Positions 12,001-21,000 of a stretch of 64,000 nucleotides of DNA are shown one piece after another. The stretch covers positions 6,448,001 through 6,512,000 of the forward strand of contig NZ_VIWU01000001.1 in assembly GCF_007994075.1 (NCBI RefSeq), given 5' to 3'. Within the stretch, counting starts at the first letter, position 1, and every line of letters starts with the position of its first letter. The stretch is from Pseudonocardia hierapolitana (GTDB taxonomy: Bacteria > Actinomycetota > Actinomycetes > Mycobacteriales > Pseudonocardiaceae). Under the pieces are notes generated by a model. That model was given only the letters and a program-made list of their open reading frames with translations. It was not told where the DNA came from and did not search any database. The position numbers and the translations under genes are program-made.

Positions 12001-15000
12001 ACTCGGATCTGACCGGGTTCCGGGTGGTGGTCGTCGACCGGTCGGCCGACCCGGTGGCGCGGCGCAGCGAGGTCGCGCTGGTCGGCGTCGGTGACAGCCG
12101 GGTCTACCTGATCGACGCGCAGGGCCGCGCGGTGCTGGTGACCGTCGACGACAACCTTGCCACCGCGCAGACGGTCGAGGGTGAGCCTTCATCGAGTCCG
12201 ACGTCGGCGAGCACCCGGTCGTTGGGTGAGCGGCCGGCCCCGGAGGCGGAGACGCACACGATCACCGTGGACGGGCCCGCGCTGCTGGTGGTCGTGACCG
12301 ACGGGGTCTCGGACAACTTCCCGGCGCCGTCCGACCTCGCCGCTGCGGTCGAGTTCGGCACCGCTGTGCGCGACCCGCAGCGGGCGGCGCAGCAGCTGGT
12401 CGACGCCGCGAACGCCGAGGGCGGACGAGACGACAAGACCGCGGTCGTCGTCGCGGTCAACACCGACCCGGCCGGCCCGGCCCGGCCCAGCGCGAAGGCC
12501 GATCCCGGCCCGGCCTCCCCGCAACACGGCCCCCGCGCTGGTGGCGCGGCTGCGGTCGTCGGGATCGCGGGGGCGCTGGTCGCGCTGCCGGCCTTGTTGC
12601 CGGGTGGCGGCGCCCCCGCCCACGCCGCCACGCCGGCCGATCCCACGACCGGGGCCGTCGACGGTGCGACGCAGGCGTCCGGCTCGCTGTTGGGTGACTT
12701 GGCCGACCTGCTGGGAAACGCGCCGACGCTGACCGCAGCCGCAGTGGCCGTGCTGGTCGCCGTGGCCGTCGCGGTCCTCCTGCACCTGCACCGGCAACGC
12801 GGCCCACCCGTCCCGGTCGTCGTGGCGGGTGAGCTCTCCTGGCGGGACCGCCGGGCACCGGGCCGGGTACTGCCGGTCGTGGCGACCGGTCGTCGGACCG
12901 CGGCGGAGGTCGACGGCGTCGTGAGCGGCCCCGCAAGTGGCGCCGGAGACCTGCGGGCACACCCACCCGACCGCCGCCCGCTGGCGGGCCGCCGCTATCA
13001 CGACGGTCTGCAGGAGGCCATCGAGTACGCGGAGTCCCGGACCCATCCCGGCATTCACGTCGGCAGGCCCAGCAGGACGATCGACTCGATGACCGTCCGC
13101 GAGTTCCTCGGCGATCGCGATTTCGCCGGGATGACCGGTGTCATCGGCGAGACCGAGAGGGCGTTCGCCCGGCACTACCGCAAGGGCGTGGTGGCCATCG
13201 ACCCGCACAACGGTGTGCGACGCACCGATGCAGCCACCGTCACGCACCCGACGCGGGTGGCGCAGCGTGAGGCCGTGGTGGCCGCCGCGAAGCGCGCACA
13301 CCGTGGCGGGTACCCCGTGCTGATCGACGTCCCGGACGTGCTGGAGGCGAGAGCCGTCTCGGCGCGGCTGAGCGAGGAGGGCATCTCGCACCGGGTGCTC
13401 ACGGCCGAGAACATCCGGTTCGAGGACCAGATCATCGCCGAGGCCGGTCGGGCCGGTGTGGTCACGGTCAGCACCGTGAGCGGCCGGGGCACCGACATCA
13501 AGCTCGGCGGCGACGTGGGCTTCCGCACCACCCACGCCATGAACCGCCGGTACCCGGGGGTGGCCGGCGACGACGCGGCCTACCGAGACCGGCGCGACGC
13601 GGTGCGGCGGCAGATCGAGGCCCAGCGCGACGCCGAGTTCCGCCGGCTCAACGTGCCGGGCGGCGGGCTGCACGTGATCGGCCTCGGTGACCCACCGTCG
13701 GCGCGGTTGGAGGGGCAGCTGCGCGGTCGCGCCGGCCGGGACGGCCAGTTCGGCCACAGTGAGATCCACCGCTCGCCCGAGGACAGGGTGCTTCAGTCCC
13801 GGGCCAGGGCCAGGTACCAGGTGGCCCGCGAGGTCGTCGAGCAGCCGACGTTGGCGCCTGATGCGCCCGGGTTGGCAACGATGTTCGGGTTGGCTCGGCA
13901 GCGTCTCCAGGCGCGCGTCCTGAGCGGGCTCGATGCCGTTCCGCTCCGCAGCCGGTCCGAGGTCCGCCGGGAAGCCAGGGCCGAGCGGAGGCTCGCCAGA
14001 CCGAAGCTGTCCACCGGGTCGGGCGCCGAGATGGCCGTCCGGATCGACGAGGACAGCCCGATCGACCTGGCTCAGCTGGAAGCGGCGCGGCTCGGCCACA
14101 CCATCGACGGCCTGTCCGAGCCGGCGAACGCCGAGGTCCAGCGGTTGACGCAGCTGGACCTGGCCGCGTACCCCGAGGCGGCCACGTGGCTGGCCGAACT
14201 GATCCCCCGGCGCAGCTGGGTGCCCCACCAGTACACCGAAGAAGACCTGGCGGACGTGGTTCGAGCGCAGCGGGCCCTCGCCGACCAGCTGCGCGCCTTC
14301 GAGCGGGACGTCGAGCTGCGCGCCCGGCTGGGGATGGACGCCCGGACGCTGGCCGACACGCTCGCCGTGGCCGGAAGGTTGCTCGACCAGATCCACGGAC
14401 AGCCCGACGCGGTGCTGGCCGCGAAGGTTCGACCGGAGGAGCGGTTGCGGTTGACCACCCTGCGAGACCGGGAGCTGCGGGCGTTTCTCGACTACTCCCG
14501 GGGCCTGCCGGAGGCCGAGATCGCCGCCCGACTCGGGGTGACGCCACACGAGGTCCGCTGGTTCAACGGGACCGCGGTCGAGAAGCTGACCGGGCTCATG
14601 CGGAACAACGCGCGGCTGGGTGCGCGGGAGCTGGCCGGGCGCGGGGTGCGCACCGAGGCGGACGTGCGTGACCGGGCGATCGCAGACCTCGGCGGGCTGG
14701 ACGTCGAGGGAGCGTGGCGGCGCGTCCGGGACGAGCTGCGGGACGTCGAGGTCACCGTTCTGCACCCGGCCGAGGCGGCCGCGCTGTGGCAACCGGCGGA
14801 CCGGATCGAGGAGCTGATCGAGCGGCTGCCCGCCCGGCACCGAGACCGGGTGTATCGCGCGCTGGCGCGGGCCGGGATCGTCTCGGTGGCGCAGCTGGCC
14901 GCGCTGTCGGCGGACCACCTGGCCGAAATGGAACTGCCGGGCACCGCGATCCGGGCGGTACGCCGTGTGCTCGGCCGGTCCGGGGTACCCAGCCGTACCG

Positions 15001-18000
15001 GCACGGTGGACCAGCGCCTGGCCGCCGAGCTGGCCAAGAACGCCCCCTGGGGGCACGACCAGCTGCTCACTGCGCTGCGCATCGCGGTCGGCCTGCCTGG
15101 CCGCTCGGTCGGTCCGGCCACGGCCGGTTCGCTCGACTCGCTGGTGCGGCGAGCTCACGTCGACGAGCTCGCCGTGCTTGCGGAGGGGCTGCCCGCGGAG
15201 ACTGCGGGTCTGCTGCGTCGTGCCGCCATCCCGACCGACGGCGAGCTCGCCCCGCTGACCGAGCATGAACTGGCCACGCTGGCGGCGGCCGGCTCGGGTT
15301 GGTTGCGCCCGGCTCAGCTGGATCGGACGGGTGCGAGGGGGGACAGCGCCCAGCGGGTGGCGTTGCTGGTCCTCAACGTGCGCACACAGGCCGAGCACGG
15401 CCCACCGCTCGCCGGGCCGCCGCCGCCCGCCGCACCGCGCCGGTTCCCGGTCCGGGCCACCGCCGGGGCCGCCCTGTTGGCCGGCGCCGGTGGCGGGGCG
15501 GCTGCCGCCTTGGCGGGCGGGCCGGCGATCTCGATCGCGCTGTTCTGGGTGACCGGTGCCGTGCTGGCCGGTGCGCTGGCGATGGCGGTGCATCTGGTGC
15601 GCATCCGCGGTCCACCCGGCCGGGTGGACGCGACCACACCCGCCAGCGGCGGCCTGGCCGCGTGGCGGTGGACGGACCGCGTGATCTCCCGCACCCCGCG
15701 GGTCGACGCGGGCCCCACCGGCCCGAAGGGTGGCGGCCCGTCACGGGTATCGGGTGGTGACTTCACCCCTGAGCAGCGCGGCGCTATCGCGCCGTTGCTG
15801 GATCCGGCCCTGGCCGACGAGGTGCTGCTGCCCAGTGAGCTGGCGGGCTGGGCCGGGCTGGGCCTGGCCGAGGTCAGCATCTGCAAGGGCCTCTGCGCGA
15901 TCGGGGGGCTCAACGAGCGCACCGAACAGGCCACCGGGGTCGACGACCTGGTGATCTACGCCCACGGCCGCTGGCTGTTCACCGACACCCGAACGCTGGC
16001 TGCTCTGCGCGGGGGCGCCCTGGATGAGCAAGCACTCGCCGCGCTGCTGCGCCACGAGCTGGCGCACGTGCTCCATGGGAACGAGACCGAAACGCAGATC
16101 GCGACTCGCTTCCCGTTGCCGGTGCTGACCTCGTTGTCGGGAGTGGCCGCGTCCTCGGTGGCGGGGGACGAGCACGGCCGGGCAGGCCGATCGTTCTCGG
16201 TGGCTGCGGACGGGCACGGCCGGGAGGTCTGGCTGGCTCCGGATCTCAGACGGGAGGCGCCGGGCACCGCGAACCGGGTCGTGCAAGTTGTCGGTCAGGT
16301 GCAGGCAGGGGCGGTCGATGGTTCGGGGACCATCCTGTGGACTGAGGGTTCGGTCGGCTATGTGCTGACCAACCAGCACGTCGTCGAGCAGGTGCGTGAC
16401 CTGCGGGTAAGCGTCTCCACCCCGGACGGGGAACTGACGATCCCGGGCACGGTCCTGCCTCGGCCGTCCGCCGGGGTCATCGCCGACCGGTTGGCGGCGC
16501 AGGGGGCTGCTCGCGGTCTGTCGGGTGCGGATCTGCTCGAGGCGGTGCGCCAGCTCGACCTGGCCATCATGCGCATCGAGCATCCTGCGATCGCCGAGCT
16601 CGGGATCGAGCCCATCGCACTGGATGAATCGCTCGATACCCCGAATACCCGCGTCATCGTGCTGGGCTTCCCCGACATCACGATTCCCGTCGGGCCTCAG
16701 GGCACTCCGCGGCCGACCAACGGGCGTGTTCTGGTGGTCGACGGCGGATTCGTGGTGATCGGGCCGGATCGGGGGCAACGGTTCGGGTACCGGCGGTTCG
16801 ATCTGGTCGTCGGTGGGAACGGCACCGTCGATGTAGGGGCCTCTGGCGGCCCGGTCATCGTGGAAGTCCACCGCCCGGACGGACGCAGCGCGGAACGGCT
16901 GGCCGGGGTGGTTCGTGCGTACAACGACGGAATCGTGCCCGGGCGAGCTGTCGTCGCGGTCCGTGCCGATGTCGTCTCCGCGTTCCTGTATGCCAGTGGG
17001 CTGGACGAACCGACCGTCGACCGTGACGAGACAGCCCGCCGATCGTCGCCGCTCTCGCGCTGGTGGCGGCGCATTGCGGGTTGGGGCCCGCAGAGTGGCG
17101 GCCCGTCACGGGTATCGGGTGGTGACTTCACCCCTGAGCAGCGCGGCGCTATCGCGCCGTTGCTGGATCCGGCCCTGGCCGACGAGGTGCTGCTGCCCAG
17201 TGAGCTGGCGGGCTGGGCCGGGCTGGGCCTGGCCGAGGTCAGCATCTGCAAGGGCCTCTGCGCGATCGGGGGGCTCAACGAGCGCACCGAACAGGCCACC
17301 GGGGTCGACGACCTGGTGATCTACGCCCACGGCCGCTGGCTGTTCACCGACACCCGAACGCTGGCTGCTCTGCGCGGGGGCGCCCTGGATGAGCAAGCAC
17401 TCGCCGCGCTGCTGCGCCACGAGCTGGCGCACGTGCTCCATGGGAACGAGACCGAAGCGCAGATCGCGGCCCGCTCCCCGCTGCCGGTGCTGACCTCGTT
17501 GTCGGATGTGCCCGCTGTGGCCGGAACAACGAGTGCACCGGGCGCGAACAGCCCTCGGCTGGTTGTCGGGGGTGGCAGATCGGCGGAAATGCCGGCCAAC
17601 TCGTGGCGGGACAAGACGCTGAACATGGACCGCGCCGCCTGGCCGCATGAAATCGCCGATATCGCCGCCGTCACTCTGCCCGAGGATTGGTACCAGGAGG
17701 TGGTTTTCGAGGACCTCGACTACACCGCGTTCACCGGGCCGAGGATCGGGTCACTGGCCGAGGTCATGGCCTCGCTGCGGGTGGGCGGCGTGTTGTTCGT
17801 CAAGACCGGTGCGAAGGTCCACCCCTACCTGGAGGACGTCACCGACAGGCTGAGCCGGCTCGGCGCGGGTCGGATCGAGCCGCTCAGGGAGCCACAGCGG
17901 ATCGTCGCGGTCAAAACCTCGCAGACCGACCCGGTCGCCTACCGTGCCGTGTACCACCGTGCCAGCGAGCGGGCCCGTGCAGTGCTGGCCGGCACCTACG

Positions 18001-21000
18001 GCGATCCGGAGTGGCTCGCGGTCGTGGCCGGTACTGGCTCACCGGGTCGCCTTCGGGTCGACTGGGCACTCGCCGTGTTGCGGCACGCCGAGTTCCGCCT
18101 GGCCGAATCGAACGGCCCCGAGGTGCCGTCGACCCAGACGTGCTCGAGCTGTGGCGCACCGCTCGATCCGGCCTGGCAGTTCTGCGAGGCGTGCGGCACG
18201 GAGCGCCCGGGTGGGTCGGCGCGCTTGACGGGCGCGGTCGCGCCGGTCGGGCTGGCCGCTGGTGGGCTGTCCGGGGGCGTCCAGCACGGTCTGGAGATTG
18301 CCGCCCAGCTCGGCATGGCCGCCGCGACGATCGCGGCCGCGGTGCTCGCGGTGCAGGCCTTGACCGGGGGCAAGACCGTCCGGGCGCCGCCGTTCGCGGC
18401 CGACGTCCTGCGGTGGCTCGGCGAGCGGCTCCGCGCTGCCGGCCGGGTCGGTCGCGTGATCACTGGTGCCGCCGTCGGTGTCGTTGCGCTCCTGGCGTCG
18501 GGCGCCGGGGCGACCCAGTCCGCAGACGTGCCCGCCGCCCCGGTGGCGGCGGGGCGGAACATCCGGGGTGGGGTGGACGACGCGCTCGCGGCCGGTAGCC
18601 CCGTGCGGCCGGTCTCCGGGAACGAGCCGGTGCTGGGCTCGAAGGTGAGGTTCACCGCGGGCCCCACGGACCGCGCCGGTGAGGTGGCCGCCGCGCTCAT
18701 GGGGCCTGATGGGCGCCCGGTGGGCTTCGCGGCGTTCAACGCCGCGAACGGCAACCGGTTCACCGGGCCCGGCCAGCGGATCGGCGGACGCACTGTGTTC
18801 GCCCCGAAGAACTGGACGGGTGTGTGGATCAGCCAGCGGGGCGACTCGTACTGGCGGATCTACATCGAGCGGTTCCACGACCCGGCCGGGTACCGCCGCG
18901 CCGTGGCCCGCGACGCCACCCCCGACCGGATCCACCCGGGCAACGAGTACCGCGTACGCAAGGCCCCGCCGGTGGAGCCCAGGCCGGAACGGGAGCGGTC
19001 GGGCACGCCGGACGAGGAGCAACCGAAACAGCCCGTCCCGACCCGGACGCCGACACCGACACCGTCGGCCTCGTCACCGGCCCCGACCCGCCCGCCGTCG
19101 GTTCGGGGGACGCCGTGGCCGGTGCTGTTGGGTGTCGCCGGCGCGGTTCTCGTAGTCGTCGCCGCGTTCTTCGGGCTGCGGGCGCTGTGGCGGCACGTTC
19201 CGGTCATCCGCGCTGCGTTCGGTGGCTTGATGGGCGGGATTCGACGCGGGCTGGGCAGCGCCTTCGGGGGTGTTCGGGACGCGGCCGGCGCGGTGTTCAC
19301 GGGTTGGGGCGCGCCGATGGTGCCGGGTCCGGCCCGTGCCGGGCTGCGGGCCGGCTCGGTTGCCGGTGCCGCCGTGGGCCTCGGGATGGCTCTGTCCGGG
19401 GCGGGCACACCGGTGACCCTGACCGGGCTGCTGCTCACGGCTGCGGCGGTCGCGGCCGCGATTCGCGCCTGGTGGGCGCCACGGCAGTCGCGGGCACCGC
19501 CGCGTGAGGTGGTTGCGGCGGCCGGCCGGGCGGTGCGGGCCTGGTTCGAGCAGACGCGCATCGCGCTGGAGGACACCTACGGGTTCCGGTTCCCCGATGC
19601 GTGGCCCTGGGTCGGCCCGGTTCGTGATCACGCCGGTTGGTGGATCACTGCGGCGCGGTTCCAGGTCGGCGCGGCGCGGGCGCGGGTTGCCGCGTGGGTC
19701 GATCTGGCGCGCGAGCTCGCCGGCCGGTGGGCCGCGGTCGCGCGGTTGCAGGTCGCGCTGGCGAGCGGCTGGCTGGGGCGGCTGCGAACCTCGCTGGAGA
19801 TCCGGGTGGGCGAGTGGCGGTACACGCTCACTTGGGAGAACCGGATCTACCCGACCTGGATCCAGACCCTGATCGCCTCGATCCCGGTGGTCGGTCCGTG
19901 GCTCGCGGGTTCGTTCGAGCTATACCAGCTGCTGCACCTGAAGCTGAAGGCGTTCACCAAGACGGCGAAGCTGCGCTACAACCGCGCGTTCACGTCGGTT
20001 CTCCCCTGGATGACCCCGCCGGTCGGGCCCGAGGCCCACGTCGGCTGGTTCGGCGTCGGGCTCAAGGTCAGCGGTGGCAACCTGGGCACGTTCACGGTGC
20101 TGGACCTGGCCGAGCTGGGCGGTACGACCAACAACCGCAACCGGGTGTTCGGGATCTTCCCGATCGGGCGGATCTCGTTCCAGATCTACCTCGGGGACAT
20201 CCGGCTGGACTTCTTCCTGGTGCACTTCGACGTACCCGGAAAGAAGCTCGAGCGCAAACACGCCCCGGCAGAGCTGGTCGGCCGGCAGCGGTTCGACCTG
20301 CCGCGCCGGTTCTGGCGCTGGATCCGGGCGCACGACCTGAGCCCATGGACGTGGAAGCCGTGGGAGTTCCTCTCGCAGACCCAGTTCGGGGTCGGGTTCG
20401 GGCCGCGCAACCCGCTGCTGCCGAACTTCGTCGAGTACCGAGCCTCCGCCCAGGAACTGGAGATCCACCACAAGGACAAGCCGATCTGGGAGGAGCCGTT
20501 CCATCTGGTCCAGCACACGGGCCCGGCGATCGCCGGCCTGCTGGCCCGAGGGATCCAGTTCGTCACCAGGCCCCTGGTTCGGTTGCTCCCCCAGCGATGG
20601 CGAACCGACGCGCGAATCAGGTGGCTCTTGTGGCTGGACATGGTGGCCCAGCGGCGCACGGCCCACGACGCGGTGCTGCGCGGGCGCGCGCTGCGCCAGC
20701 TGGACGCCACGATCAGCCGGCAGCTGTCCTGGCTGCGGCGGGTGCGGCTGTCCCTGATCGACGTGGCGGACCAGCTCGACGCGCTGCGCGCCGGGCGCAC
20801 GGACCCGATCGCGGCCGGCGGCCTGGCCGAGCAGGCCATCCTCACGGCCGAGGCGCGCCGGCGGCGGCTGCGCCACCTCGAGACCCAGCTGACGACCGCG
20901 ATCAACGCCAACAACGCGGCCCGCGGAGCGATCGAGGACGGTCCGGGCAGCAAGCACCGACCGCACGACCCGCCGCTGCCCACCCGGCCGGAGAGCGTCC

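Noticed and set aside
12950..13800. SecA-like domain as a functional accessory SecA2
   Set aside because: The Walker A/DEAD half is missing and the domain is internal to a membrane protein, so an independent translocase motor is not supported.
12189..15593. Minus-strand open frame of over 1,100 codons
   Set aside because: It lies wholly opposite the giant gene, where the plus strand encodes recognisable SecA-like and PP2C-like domains. The minus product is Arg/Gly/Pro-rich without family motifs, a normal shadow in GC-rich DNA.
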